From a virus: a DNA stretch of 40,643 nt. Positions 25,266-34,127 of this stretch are shown piece by piece; the first letter of the stretch is position 1; the number at the start of each line of letters is the position of its first letter. The position numbers and the translations under genes were made by a program. Below the pieces are notes generated by a model. That model did no database searches and was not told the DNA's origin. It saw only the letters and a list, made by a program, of their open reading frames with translations. The stretch covers positions 1 to 40,643 of the IMG/VR virus record IMGVR_UViG_3300012964_000021, one strand, 5' to 3'.

Positions 25266-26438
25266 ATGGCAACAAAGCTATTTGAATCAAACTGGGGCGC
25301 AACAAAAGAAGCCCTTTTAGAAGGCCTTTCGGGAACCCGTCGTCAGTCCATGGACGTAGTGTTTGAAAACACTCGTAGATACTTGGCTGAATCGGCAACT
25401 GCTGGTGCCACACAAGCAGGTAATATCGCGGTACTTAACAAAGTGATGTTACCCCTTATTCGACGTGTCATGCCGACCGTTATTGCGAACGAAATCATGG
25501 GCGTTCAGCCGATGACCGGTCCAGTAGGTCAGATCCACACACTTCGTGTTCGTTATGCTAACACCGCTGCTGGTATTACAGCTGGTACAGAAGCACTTGG
25601 TCCATTCGAAATTGCTAAGGCATATTCGGGTAACGAAGTTGCAGCTGATCCATCTGCTGCTTCTACCGCACGTCTTGAAGGCGTACCAGGTAACAAGTTA
25701 AGCATCCAGATCTTGAAAGAGACTGTTGAAGCTAAGACTCGTAAGTTAAGCGCACGTTGGACTTTCGAATCTGCTCAAGATGCTAATGCAATCCACGGTA
25801 TCGACATCGAAGCCGAAATTATGCAAGCTCTTGCACAAGAAATCACTGTTGAAATCGACCAGGAAATGCTATACAAACTTGGTAGCCTTGTTCCAGTCGC
25901 TCCAACAACATTTGACCAAGCTGCCGTTTCTGGTACAGCTACATACGTCGGTGACGAAATGGCTGCTCTTGCAGTTATGATTAACCAACAAGCCAACCTT
26001 ATCGCTGCACGTACACGTCGTGGTGCTGCTAACTGGGCAGTTGTTTCGCCAACAGCGTTAACAATTCTTCAGTCTGCAACAACATCTTCGTTTGCACGTA
26101 CAACCGAAGGCACATTCGAAGCACCTACAAACACCAAGTTTGTTGGTACCTTAAACAGCACAATGCGCGTATATGTTAACCAATATGCAAGCGATGGCGA
26201 TCCAATTCTTCTTGGTTATAAAGGCCCAACAGAAACAGACGCAGCAGCTTACTACTGCCCATATATTCCATTGATGAGCGTTGGTCCAGTTATGGATCCA
26301 CAGACTTTCGAGCCTGTTGTTTCGTTCATGACACGTTATGGCTACTTAGAACTTACCAACACAGCAAACAGCTTCGGTAACGCAGCTGACTACTTGTCTA
26401 AGGTTGGTATCAACAGCAGCACCTTAAAATTCTACTAA
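25266..26438 (+). CDS. 23: Major capsid protein gp23
   Basis: 390 aa, shorter than T4 gp23 (521). HK97-fold capsid protein of T4-like phages. Seen: N-terminal propeptide-like helix; VLNKVMLPLIRRVMPTVIAN and IMGVQPMTGPVGQIHTLRVR, strongly conserved across T4-like capsids; then EIDQEMLYKLGSL and ANWAVVSPTALTILQS, YVNQYASDGDPILLGYKGP, and the end PVVSFMTRYGYLELTNTANS with DYLSKVGI. Two possible gp21 sites (LLE-G near 19, LAE-S near 42) lie in the first 45 residues. The shorter length suggests a reduced insertion domain. The strong AGGAGAAA ribosome binding site and favourable codon use (AAC, CGT, GGT) fit high expression. A terminator follows. Confidence 0.96.
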   Translation: MATKLFESNWGATKEALLEGLSGTRRQSMDVVFENTRRYLAESATAGATQAGNIAVLNKVMLPLIRRVMPTVIANEIMGVQPMTGPVGQIHTLRVRYANTAAGITAGTEALGPFEIAKAYSGNEVAADPSAASTARLEGVPGNKLSIQILKETVEAKTRKLSARWTFESAQDANAIHGIDIEAEIMQALAQEITVEIDQEMLYKLGSLVPVAPTTFDQAAVSGTATYVGDEMAALAVMINQQANLIAARTRRGAANWAVVSPTALTILQSATTSSFARTTEGTFEAPTNTKFVGTLNSTMRVYVNQYASDGDPILLGYKGPTETDAAAYYCPYIPLMSVGPVMDPQTFEPVVSFMTRYGYLELTNTANSFGNAADYLSKVGINSSTLKFY

Positions 26439-26477
26439 TTCAAACCGGATTGGTACTATACAAGGTACAATGACACA

Positions 26478-26499
26478 AAAGCCCCTTAATTGGGGCTTT
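26478..26499 (+). terminator. Intrinsic terminator after gp23
   Basis: AAAGCCCC (26478-26485), 6-nt loop, GGGGCTTT (26492-26499), then CTTA. It ends the head operon 40 nt after the gp23 stop. Confidence 0.85.
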
Positions 26500-26527
26500 C
26501 TTACGACCACAACATTTATAACATTTC

Positions 26528-26536
26528 TGATAAATA
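26528..26536 (+). promoter_or_regulatory. Late promoter -10 element (TGATAAATA)
   Basis: TGATAAATA, 22 nt before the small virion-like gene at 26559 and just after the gp23 terminator. Confidence 0.76.
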
Positions 26537-26558
26537 TGTAAAATAGTAGGAATATCAT

Positions 26559-27041
26559 ATGGCAGAAAAAGTTAAAGTTCAAGACGGGGTTATTGTTTAC
26601 AGTGCGGCCGATCCCTCCCAGGCATTGCAATTCGGTGTTGCTGGACAATTAAATGTAAGCAACGAATTAAATGTCGGCACTAGTCCTGCACAAGGTGGTA
26701 TTGTTTCAACACCAGCTAATTCCGATTTACTTGTATCCTCTGGACGAGATCTTTTTATACATCAAGGCACTACAGGTGGGTTATATCTTAACAACGTAAA
26801 ATGGCCTACAGGTGGTGTAACTCCTGTTCCCGGAATGTATGTTGGTGTCACAACTACAAACGCTTTAGAATATCATTCGTTTATTATTGGGTCTGAAGCT
26901 AGCAATACTTTAACAATGGCACAGTTGAATACAAATTATCCATCAGCTCAACCCGGCCAGAGCGTTTTCGGTCCTGCAGTTATCTATACCTGCATCGCCA
27001 CAAGTCAATGGCGTATTATTGCTACTACAACCCCGGCGTAA
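26559..27041 (+). CDS. Small fibre-like virion protein, 160 aa
   Basis: Beta-rich, Gly/Thr/Ser-rich sequence with short repeats (NVSNELNVGT, LLVSSGRDLFIHQGTTGGLY), like the shaft of a phage fibre or head decoration. The end (TYPSAQPGQSVFGPA-like block then YTCIATSQWRIIATTTPA) resembles the C-terminal fold found at the end of the 951-aa fibre in this window (ITFVNQGAGTCTIQI, then TTATTWIISGS). It has its own late promoter and a TAGGAATA ribosome binding site. Its place between gp23 and a fibre gene suggests a virion role. No named family is claimed. Confidence 0.6.
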   Translation: MAEKVKVQDGVIVYSAADPSQALQFGVAGQLNVSNELNVGTSPAQGGIVSTPANSDLLVSSGRDLFIHQGTTGGLYLNNVKWPTGGVTPVPGMYVGVTTTNALEYHSFIIGSEASNTLTMAQLNTNYPSAQPGQSVFGPAVIYTCIATSQWRIIATTTPA

Positions 27042-27066
27042 CCTGATTTCCAGTTTATTGCTAAGG

Positions 27067-27075
27067 TGATAAATA
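27067..27075 (+). promoter_or_regulatory. Late promoter -10 element (TGATAAATA)
   Basis: TGATAAATA, 34 nt before the 1259-aa fibre gene at 27110. Confidence 0.76.
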
Positions 27076-27109
27076 ATGAAAGCACGAACAGGTTATAGGA
27101 AAACTCATT

Positions 27110-30100
27110 ATGGCAATAACAATCAGAGATTTATTAGCGCACAATACAAATCTGCAGTATGATTTGACACCCACGTTAGGTGCCAATCTGAATACAAATA
27201 ATTTCTCTATTATTAATGGTATAAATCCTGTAAATATCACAGGAAATAATTACCCAATTACCGTTGGTGTGGCTGGACAAAGATTAACAGTAGATGGCAC
27301 CGGTAATATTGTATTAACTGCTATTGCAGAAATAATAACAGTTCAAAAAACACCGGGCCCGGGCGAATTTTCATCTGTGGCCGCCGCACTAGCTAGCATT
27401 GTAGATGCAAGTTCAACAAAACCGTATGAAATTCATGTCCAACCAGGCGTATACATTGAACCACCATTTGCGGTTAAGCCATATGTCGCTATACAGGGTT
27501 CTGGTATGGAGACAACTGTGCTCCAGGCCGCCAATCCAAACGTTCACTTTATCATAAGTACCATTCATGATGGTCTGCGTGATATGACTCTTACAGGCAC
27601 CACGGGAATAGGTGCTGCCCTAATTTATTCCTCTGGTCTGCCAGGAACTGCACTCGATGCTGCATTCTTTGACAACATTCGATTCGGCAATTCCGACATT
27701 CTTATGCTCACCGAAACTACCACACTAGGTGCCAATTCAACGTCATACCTGCAAAACTGTCGAATCGGTGGTAATTACTCATTCAATCAAGGCTTTATCG
27801 CACGCGGAGTGGCTGGGTCACAGGCACGTTTTCTAGTTCGAAATATCACAACGGCGTCAACTACAACTGCACCTCACCCATCACTTTGGTTCTTAGCAAG
27901 TGGGCCCGGCGCCGAGATAGTGCTGATGGCATCACTCCTAAAAACTTCAGGTACCGATCCAGTTACCGGTGTAGGTGTTCAAGTCGAAGACGGTGGTGAT
28001 ATTCGAGTGACCGCTACAGTAATGCGACGCTTCGCAAAGGCGATTTATGCAAAAGCAGGAGGTTTAGCGCCAAATATCTCAATCGACGCTACAACAGTCG
28101 ATGGTGGCACTATTGACTTGCATATTGAACATTCGGGTACGACAGGATCATTTGCCGGATCTGCTGATATCACTAAGATCATCGTTGATCCTGCGAACAC
28201 AGGTGTCTCTATCTCATACAGCAACATTGGGCCTGGCGGCGGCTTTGCACAAGTCGGCGGTCTATTCTTAGGCGATCGACACGATACACTGTCTGATATG
28301 TCGGACCTCATCCAACATGCAACGCCAACTGGTTTGATATACAATGGAGTAGTTTCAAAGAACTTGGTTACCCCTCTGACAGTTGATGTGACTGCTGGCG
28401 TTGGGTATGTTTCAGATGCGATCAATGATGATTCAAAGCGAATTGCCTGGGCAACCCGCACGGCACTGCCAGTTGTTGACAACACGAACAATTGGATCTA
28501 CATCGACAATAACGGTGTAGTCACAAGCGCGCTTTCCATTCCTGATACCTCTCAAAATATCATTCTTGCTCGTGCCAGAACATCTGGCGGAGCAATCGTA
28601 TTCCTTGCACTGATTCCATTTGATGCAACGCATGTCACCGCGAAGCAGAATGACTTCTTGCGAAACGCCATTGGTCCGCTCTTTGGCACTGGCATGCTTG
28701 TGACGGAGAATCTTGTTACATCACGGACTATTGACGTCACTGATGGTGTATATTGGTACGGCACGAATAAATTCCAACCAACTGGTGGTCTGTCAAAGGC
28801 TTTCAATGTTTTCTACCACGTCGCTGGAGTTTGGACACAAACAAACAATGTTACTGTCATTGATAATACGCAGTACGACGATGGGAGTAACTTACAGCCA
28901 TTAACGACTAATTACTTCGTCAAACACGTACTGTACGTGTCGGGTGATGGTGTAAATCAATCAATGTCCTTGATCTACGGTCGCGGTCAGTACATTTCTC
29001 TGTTAGATGCGCAGAACGCTCCGCTGCCGTTGCAACCAGGGTACTTTGTTGACATAGCGACACCGATCGCCGCGCTCATCGTACAACAGGGCGTGAATAG
29101 CATTGCACAAGTCATCGACGTTCGCCCACGCGTTGGCTTTCAAGCCCCTTCGACTACGGGAGCAGCAGTTCACGGTAACTTACTTGGATTAACTGCCGAT
29201 GACCATCCGCAATATCTTCTGGTGGGCGGTACTCGTGCAATGGGTGGTAATCTAAATCTCGGTACCTTTAGTGTTACCAATGGTACATGGGCCGGTAATA
29301 CTATTTCAGTGGCTAAAGGCGGAACAGGATTAACAACAACTGGTACCGCAAATCAAATCTTAGGAACAGATGCCGCCGGCACCGCATTAGAATATAAAAC
29401 AGTGACCGGAACAACCGATCAAATTACCACTACACACAGTGTCAACGCAATTACACTAAGTATTCCAACTACGTTTACATCGCCTGGTTCCGTAACAGCA
29501 ACAACAAATTTTATAGCAGGCACAGCTACTGCTTCATACACAAGTACACTCGGTACCGGAATTACAGTTATACCTAACAGTGCTGCTACAACAACATCAC
29601 ATGGTAGCAATACTACAGTTCGTGGTGGACCAGGCGGCACCGTCTCAGGTGACGGTGGCGATGTTTCTCTATTTGGTGGTGTACCCACAGCAGGTAGCGG
29701 TGGAAATATTTTAATTGGAGCAGCAAATGCTCAGGGTGCAGTAAATGGAAACGGTGGTAATGTTTCTATTGCTGCCGGCGTTGCGCAAGGTACAGGCACA
29801 CCCGGTATGATTAATCTTCTCAGCACTACAACAATATCATCTGGTAATCTGGTAGTGTCTGGATTAACACCGAATAGCTTTTTATATTCAGGGACCGCTG
29901 GTACACTAACAACAACTGCAACACCAACTAATGGACAACTACTAATTGGTTCAACTGGTGTTGCACCAGTTGCCTCTACGTTAACCGCAACAGCAAATCA
30001 GCTTGCTATTACTAACGGTGCCGGTAGTATTACTCTTGCACTCGCATCTAATCCAATTATTCCAGGAACCGGGTCAGCTACAATACCGGCAGGCACAACA

Positions 30101-30889
30101 GCTCAACGCCCTGTTGCTCCAACAGATGCAATGCTTAGATTTAACTCTACTGAAGAAATTCTTGAAGGTTATTCCAACCCATACGCAATCTTTCAATCAC
30201 CGACTGCTATACAAAGAACTCAATTATATAGAAAGCGTCGATCATGGTATGATGAATTCATGTCAGGTAACACTGCTACAGATTTAATCGGTGCATATGG
30301 TGATATGAACTGGACGATGACTTCCCCAGCCGGCCAACCGAGCGTTGTATATACCGCAGCAGTGACTGACCATCCGGGAATACTGGCTATATCAACTGGT
30401 GCAACTCTTGGAAACAATATTACACTTTCTTTAGGTGATCTTACAACAACACCTGTTATTATGTCTAATCAGGTAGAATATTTTTCTTGGTTGGTTCGAA
30501 TTCCAACGATAACAACAATTACTGCACAATTTGGTGTGGGGCAGGATATTGCAACAGTAACAACATTTGGTACTAACGGTGTACTTTTCTTGTTCGATAG
30601 TGTAACAAATGCTAACTGGCAGTTTGTTACACGATCGGGCGGTGTGGCAACTGCTATAACAACCACACTTGCTGTTGCAGCAAATACATGGTACCTGTTG
30701 GAAGCATTTTTTGATGGTACAACATGGACACCGGTGATTAATGGTGTAAAGTATACTTCATCTTCGACAAACGTTCCGGCGGCCGCAGTCAATGTAGGCA
30801 GTTATATCCAGACAAATACGGCCGCACCTAGAACCGTTGAATTTGATGCGTTCTCAATGATTACAAGGGAACTTGGTCAACGCTATTAA
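27110..30889 (+). CDS. Long tail fibre protein, 1259 aa
   Basis: N-terminal attachment-like part (1-80), then a beta-helix region resembling pectate-lyase-type fibres (about 80-390; FSSVAAALASIVDASSTKPY, IHVQPGVYIEPPFAVKPYVA). Then a segment with GLTADDHPQYLLVGGTRAMG (about 700), a common fibre motif; a repetitive Gly/Thr shaft (KGGTGLTTTGTANQILGTDA); and a C-terminal jelly-roll or lectin-like domain (about 1040-1259: VEYFSWLVRIPTITTITAQF, NTWYLLEAFFDGTTWTPVIN) that probably binds the host surface. The stretch at about 27850-29200 is clearly richer in GC (47-53% in sampled lines against about 37% in gp46). Its stop overlaps the convergent Nudix stop by 3 nt (TTAA). Confidence 0.8.
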   Translation: MAITIRDLLAHNTNLQYDLTPTLGANLNTNNFSIINGINPVNITGNNYPITVGVAGQRLTVDGTGNIVLTAIAEIITVQKTPGPGEFSSVAAALASIVDASSTKPYEIHVQPGVYIEPPFAVKPYVAIQGSGMETTVLQAANPNVHFIISTIHDGLRDMTLTGTTGIGAALIYSSGLPGTALDAAFFDNIRFGNSDILMLTETTTLGANSTSYLQNCRIGGNYSFNQGFIARGVAGSQARFLVRNITTASTTTAPHPSLWFLASGPGAEIVLMASLLKTSGTDPVTGVGVQVEDGGDIRVTATVMRRFAKAIYAKAGGLAPNISIDATTVDGGTIDLHIEHSGTTGSFAGSADITKIIVDPANTGVSISYSNIGPGGGFAQVGGLFLGDRHDTLSDMSDLIQHATPTGLIYNGVVSKNLVTPLTVDVTAGVGYVSDAINDDSKRIAWATRTALPVVDNTNNWIYIDNNGVVTSALSIPDTSQNIILARARTSGGAIVFLALIPFDATHVTAKQNDFLRNAIGPLFGTGMLVTENLVTSRTIDVTDGVYWYGTNKFQPTGGLSKAFNVFYHVAGVWTQTNNVTVIDNTQYDDGSNLQPLTTNYFVKHVLYVSGDGVNQSMSLIYGRGQYISLLDAQNAPLPLQPGYFVDIATPIAALIVQQGVNSIAQVIDVRPRVGFQAPSTTGAAVHGNLLGLTADDHPQYLLVGGTRAMGGNLNLGTFSVTNGTWAGNTISVAKGGTGLTTTGTANQILGTDAAGTALEYKTVTGTTDQITTTHSVNAITLSIPTTFTSPGSVTATTNFIAGTATASYTSTLGTGITVIPNSAATTTSHGSNTTVRGGPGGTVSGDGGDVSLFGGVPTAGSGGNILIGAANAQGAVNGNGGNVSIAAGVAQGTGTPGMINLLSTTTISSGNLVVSGLTPNSFLYSGTAGTLTTTATPTNGQLLIGSTGVAPVASTLTATANQLAITNGAGSITLALASNPIIPGTGSATIPAGTTAQRPVAPTDAMLRFNSTEEILEGYSNPYAIFQSPTAIQRTQLYRKRRSWYDEFMSGNTATDLIGAYGDMNWTMTSPAGQPSVVYTAAVTDHPGILAISTGATLGNNITLSLGDLTTTPVIMSNQVEYFSWLVRIPTITTITAQFGVGQDIATVTTFGTNGVLFLFDSVTNANWQFVTRSGGVATAITTTLAVAANTWYLLEAFFDGTTWTPVINGVKYTSSSTNVPAAAVNVGSYIQTNTAAPRTVEFDAFSMITRELGQRY

Positions 30890-31356
30890 TCATCAATTGG
30901 GTGTTGACTTAGTATGACTCGAATTTTATCAATTGCCTTGGTGCTACAGAAACTTATCTTAGCACCTTGGTGCATTGGTTTAGGCCAGATCCCAAGGTCG
31001 ATCCAACAATAACCACAGCTTTCTCTATTTAGAATAGGTACAAATTCGTCTTCCACAATTGATACAAAGCTGTAATATTTGAAATGTCTGTCTTTACTCT
31101 GATATACATCAAATGGATAAATTCGTTCAATATCGGGAACAAATCCCATTTCTTCTGTTAATTCCCGAAGTAGTGCATCCTTAGGTTGTTCATTCTCTTC
31201 GACCATACCGCCCCATAACGACCAGCACATGGAATGTGTCTTATGCGGTGCCCTAAGGTTTAATAAAACACGTTGAGTTTTTGATGAAATAAAGATTGTA
31301 CCAACGCCTATCTTGTCTGGTAAAATATTATTCATAGTCTGAGATTGTAGGTCCAT
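30886..31356 (-). CDS. Nudix hydrolase
   Basis: 156 aa. A perfect Nudix box, G-x5-E-x7-RE-L-x-EE-x-GF, reads GMVEENEQPKDALLREL followed by TEEMGF (about residues 50-73). These enzymes hydrolyse nucleoside diphosphates linked to another group; the box binds Mg2+. The N-terminal VLLNLRAPHKTHSMCWSLWG matches the usual first strand and approach to the box. The substrate cannot be told. It is coupled to the virion gene gp15 by a TAATG overlap and ends tail to tail with the fibre gene. T4 nudE is a similar small Nudix enzyme but lies elsewhere. Confidence 0.92.
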   Translation of the reverse strand: MDLQSQTMNNILPDKIGVGTIFISSKTQRVLLNLRAPHKTHSMCWSLWGGMVEENEQPKDALLRELTEEMGFVPDIERIYPFDVYQSKDRHFKYYSFVSIVEDEFVPILNRESCGYCWIDLGIWPKPMHQGAKISFCSTKAIDKIRVILSQHPIDD

Positions 31357-32801
31357 TATTCGTATTGATTAATTGTAGTTCCGTCTGGGGCATTTATAAT
31401 CCCGTCAATTCTCCAGTATCCGGGCGAATACATACCGTAATATGTATATGTCCAGTGTGTTCCGTCGAATGTATATTGAGAACTGTTTGAGCTATTTACT
31501 ACATAATTTAACCCTGTTGCATTTCTTGAATCAAATGCAACAATCCATTTAACACCATTAAATTCTATAATGTCGTTTGGATATGCGACAATAGTGGACC
31601 CCCAAGAACTAGTCGATACACCCATAGGGATTGCAGTCTCTTCGCCGGAACTATTGTTTGAGGTAAGAAGATATCGTTGACCAGCGGCCGCTGCAGGTAG
31701 GCCATTTCCTGGCATAACTTCAGTTGGGTCGACAATTGCTGCAATCGGTGAGAGTGTAGTTGCAGGTAAGGTATCGATATCAGGGGTAAAAATAAGCACA
31801 TTTTGTCGCAATGGATCTTGTGCAATATTACCGATTATATCAGAATCTGTAACATCGATGTTAGGGTCTAATTTTAGCCTAATTTTGGTGATATTAGGTT
31901 CAATTTGCCCATATATATTAATGAGCTTTTGCCAGCTTTGCATAGGCAATGTATTGCCGTTTTCGTTAAGCAATGTGATTTCGTCTCGATTATTATTTCT
32001 TGCAACAGAAATTTTGTAATTCCCTTCGGTTGTAATAATTTGAATAGGAACATCATTAAGGCAGGTTCTGAACGCATCATAATCGCCATTAATACTTGCT
32101 TCAATACCGTGTATATCGGTTTCAGAAAAGACATTAGTGACAATTTCCGCAATAAGGCTACTCTTCTTAACCTTTGCAGGAGGATTGAGCCAAACAGGTA
32201 CCTTGAATTTCCAACTCATAACATCTCGTTCAATTTCTCCACCTTGTGGAATTGAACGATTTGTCCACGTAAAATCTTCCATCCATACTTCAAATGTGCT
32301 GGTCCAATCGAGCAAATTGCTATTCTGTTGTAATTGAATAGATGGATTAAAAATTGTATTAATTTGTTCCATCAATTGTAATTTAGTTGTGGTATTTGTA
32401 GTCCAACAATCAAGTTTAAAAGTGATGTCGTATGGAACTGGCATATAACGCTCTACATCATATCGAACGCCAGAGCCAGTTCCATACGTTTCGGCTTGTT
32501 GATTATATTCTCGTTCGATTGTAGAAACTTTACCAACAAACTGTGTATCTTGCCTGCGAGTCGGCGCCATCTTAATGTTGTCAATATATGCGCTGAACAT
32601 CGGTGCCGGCATTAATGTATTTTCGCTGGCCCCTTTAATAATCTGGGCAACTACCCAGCTCGGATCTCCATATACAATGGGGACGCGAGTAATAGAATAA
32701 AATCCATTGGCATCTGGACCCGTTCTGATTTTGATATCAGAGAAAATCCGCATAAATTGCAACAGATAACGTCTTACCTGACTATCGTAAAAAAAATCAA
32801 T
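31356..32801 (-). CDS. 15: Tail sheath stabiliser/terminator gp15, apparent AUU start
   Basis: 481 aa from ATT 32801. N-terminus IDFFYDSQVRRYLLQFMRIF then SDIKIR aligns without gaps to T4 gp15 FYNSSFRRYATLMGDLFSNIQI. Further matches: RVPIVYGD, RYMPVPYDITFKL, QLMEQINTIFNPSI, and ERDVMSWKFKVPVWLNPP. gp15 caps the tail tube and sheath and joins the tail to the neck. T4 gp15 is 272 aa, so the C-terminal half (about 240-481) is an addition. The conserved N-terminus lies upstream of the first ATG (32753) and of a TTG (32762). The only frame-consistent start after the gp14 stop is ATT, 8 nt after AGAGG. It directly follows gp14, as in T4. Confidence 0.82.
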   Translation of the reverse strand: MDFFYDSQVRRYLLQFMRIFSDIKIRTGPDANGFYSITRVPIVYGDPSWVVAQIIKGASENTLMPAPMFSAYIDNIKMAPTRRQDTQFVGKVSTIEREYNQQAETYGTGSGVRYDVERYMPVPYDITFKLDCWTTNTTTKLQLMEQINTIFNPSIQLQQNSNLLDWTSTFEVWMEDFTWTNRSIPQGGEIERDVMSWKFKVPVWLNPPAKVKKSSLIAEIVTNVFSETDIHGIEASINGDYDAFRTCLNDVPIQIITTEGNYKISVARNNNRDEITLLNENGNTLPMQSWQKLINIYGQIEPNITKIRLKLDPNIDVTDSDIIGNIAQDPLRQNVLIFTPDIDTLPATTLSPIAAIVDPTEVMPGNGLPAAAAGQRYLLTSNNSSGEETAIPMGVSTSSWGSTIVAYPNDIIEFNGVKWIVAFDSRNATGLNYVVNSSNSSQYTFDGTHWTYTYYGMYSPGYWRIDGIINAPDGTTINQYE

Positions 32802-32814
32802 TTTGGGTGCCTCT
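32799..32814 (-). promoter_or_regulatory. Ribosome binding site and AUU start of gp15
   Basis: AGAGG (32810-32814), 8 nt, then ATT (32799-32801) on the minus strand. If the run of eight T (minus strand) just after it were really nine, a TTG at 32800-32798 would start the same protein instead. Confidence 0.55.
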
Positions 32815-32819
32815 TTCTG

Positions 32820-34040
32820 TTAATTGGGTTTTTGTTTTGCGCGATCTTCTGCAATCTTAGCCCTTGCCTCTTCTGTTGCAGTAGTATTAACTTTTCGCTG
32901 TGCATACAAATCCACCTTTTGTTTAACAACAGACGATACAGCTTGTTTCTCGGGTATAACCTCACCGGTAGGGAGAAGTGTGTCATTATTATTATCGATA
33001 AATGTGTCAAGTACACGATTATAGGCAGTCCAATTCTTTAACACGTCTACCTCAATGAGTTTGTAACAATTACCTTGTTTTTGAAATAATCTTTCTGGAA
33101 AATAATCAAGTCTTAAATAGTATTGTCCATCTAGCATACCCAACGGAAATGATATACCAGCACCTAATAATGGGCCGCCATTTGGTGGTTCACCATCTCC
33201 GCTAAAATAGTTGCTACCGATAACTGGGTATCCAGTGGTTGGGTCAATGTAGATATAAAGATTTGCACTTTCAAAGAATTTTGGATCAAAGAACGCGTTT
33301 TGCTCAGCTTCGACCACATTTTGATCAGTAATATTAATAATTCTGCAGAATAGATTAAGAGATGCCTTAATATCGGGATTAGGGCCAGTGCCTGGATTTC
33401 CGTTTGAATCGGCAGTATCAGTAAATCCTTCTGGCATAATGCCAATACCCTGCCCAACGCCGCCTGCAGTCTGGCCAGTATTTGCTTGATCGGTAATTTC
33501 TTTAAATTCGGGCGATGCAGTCATTAATTTTGCTCTGACAAGCCAAATATGTGGAAACCATTTCTGTCCATAACCAGCAGCCGCCCAGAGTGCATCCTGG
33601 ACAACATAATATCGATTGATACCGACAGCATTGTCAAAAATAGGAATATCTCTCATACTTGGAAATTCTAAAACATCACCTGCAATTAATTTTCTACCAA
33701 GCGCATCAACCATGTCGTTGTAATGAAACTGTATACGAATTGTGTCGGAGCTTAAGAAAATACCAAACTGTGACAAATCATAATTTACATCTTGTGGTTG
33801 ATGATGTCCTCTAAGTTCGATAACATCTGGGTTATATTTTCTTGCAGTATTTTCAAGAAACAGAATATCTTGGATAGATGTAAGTGATGTATCAATATTA
33901 CCAGTTGAATCAACAGACGGCCCTATGTATTCGTGCACCAATATTCCATCACCTGCGATACGAAAATTCTCACCGACTGTACGATCAGTAAAGTTGAAGT
34001 CTGCCCCTTTAATTGGGTTCCACATTGATATTCTTGGCAT
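32820..34040 (-). CDS. 14: Neck protein gp14
   Basis: 406 aa from ATG 34040 (MPRISMWNPIKGADFNF). Upstream codons in this frame lack a ribosome binding site, while AAGGAT stands 8 nt before this ATG. It resembles the gp14 head-completion/neck family: GILVHEYIGP, FLENTARKYNPDVIELRGH, LSSDTIRIQFHYNDMVDALG, then LIAGDVLEFPSMRDIPIFD (T4: GDLIYFPM). It forms part of the neck joining head to tail. T4 gp14 is 256 aa; the extra C-terminal part here is a beta segment plus a charged helix (EEARAKIAEDRAKQ). Its order before gp15 matches T4 (13-14-15). A late promoter lies 23 nt upstream. Confidence 0.78.
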   Translation of the reverse strand: MPRISMWNPIKGADFNFTDRTVGENFRIAGDGILVHEYIGPSVDSTGNIDTSLTSIQDILFLENTARKYNPDVIELRGHHQPQDVNYDLSQFGIFLSSDTIRIQFHYNDMVDALGRKLIAGDVLEFPSMRDIPIFDNAVGINRYYVVQDALWAAAGYGQKWFPHIWLVRAKLMTASPEFKEITDQANTGQTAGGVGQGIGIMPEGFTDTADSNGNPGTGPNPDIKASLNLFCRIINITDQNVVEAEQNAFFDPKFFESANLYIYIDPTTGYPVIGSNYFSGDGEPPNGGPLLGAGISFPLGMLDGQYYLRLDYFPERLFQKQGNCYKLIEVDVLKNWTAYNRVLDTFIDNNNDTLLPTGEVIPEKQAVSSVVKQKVDLYAQRKVNTTATEEARAKIAEDRAKQKPN

Positions 34041-34063
34041 CTCGATAATCCTTATCTCAAGTA

Positions 34064-34072
34064 TATTTATCA
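34064..34072 (-). promoter_or_regulatory. Late promoter -10 element (TGATAAATA) for gp14-gp15-Nudix
   Basis: TGATAAATA on the minus strand, 23 nt before the gp14 start. It is back to back with the plus-strand element at 34095-34103. Confidence 0.76.
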
Positions 34073-34094
34073 ATCTTACCAGAATGATATTTCT

Positions 34095-34103
34095 AGATAA
34101 ATA
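34095..34103 (+). promoter_or_regulatory. Late promoter -10 element (AGATAAATA) for 951-aa fibre
   Basis: AGATAAATA, 24 nt before the GTG start at 34128. It is divergent from the gp14 promoter 22 bp away. Confidence 0.74.
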
Positions 34104-34127
34104 GTAAGGAATATAAGGAAGAATGAA

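Noticed and set aside
32751-32762. ATG 32753 or TTG 32762 as the gp15 start
   Set aside because: Both cut off the FYDSQVRRY block conserved with T4 gp15, and neither has a ribosome binding site at proper spacing.
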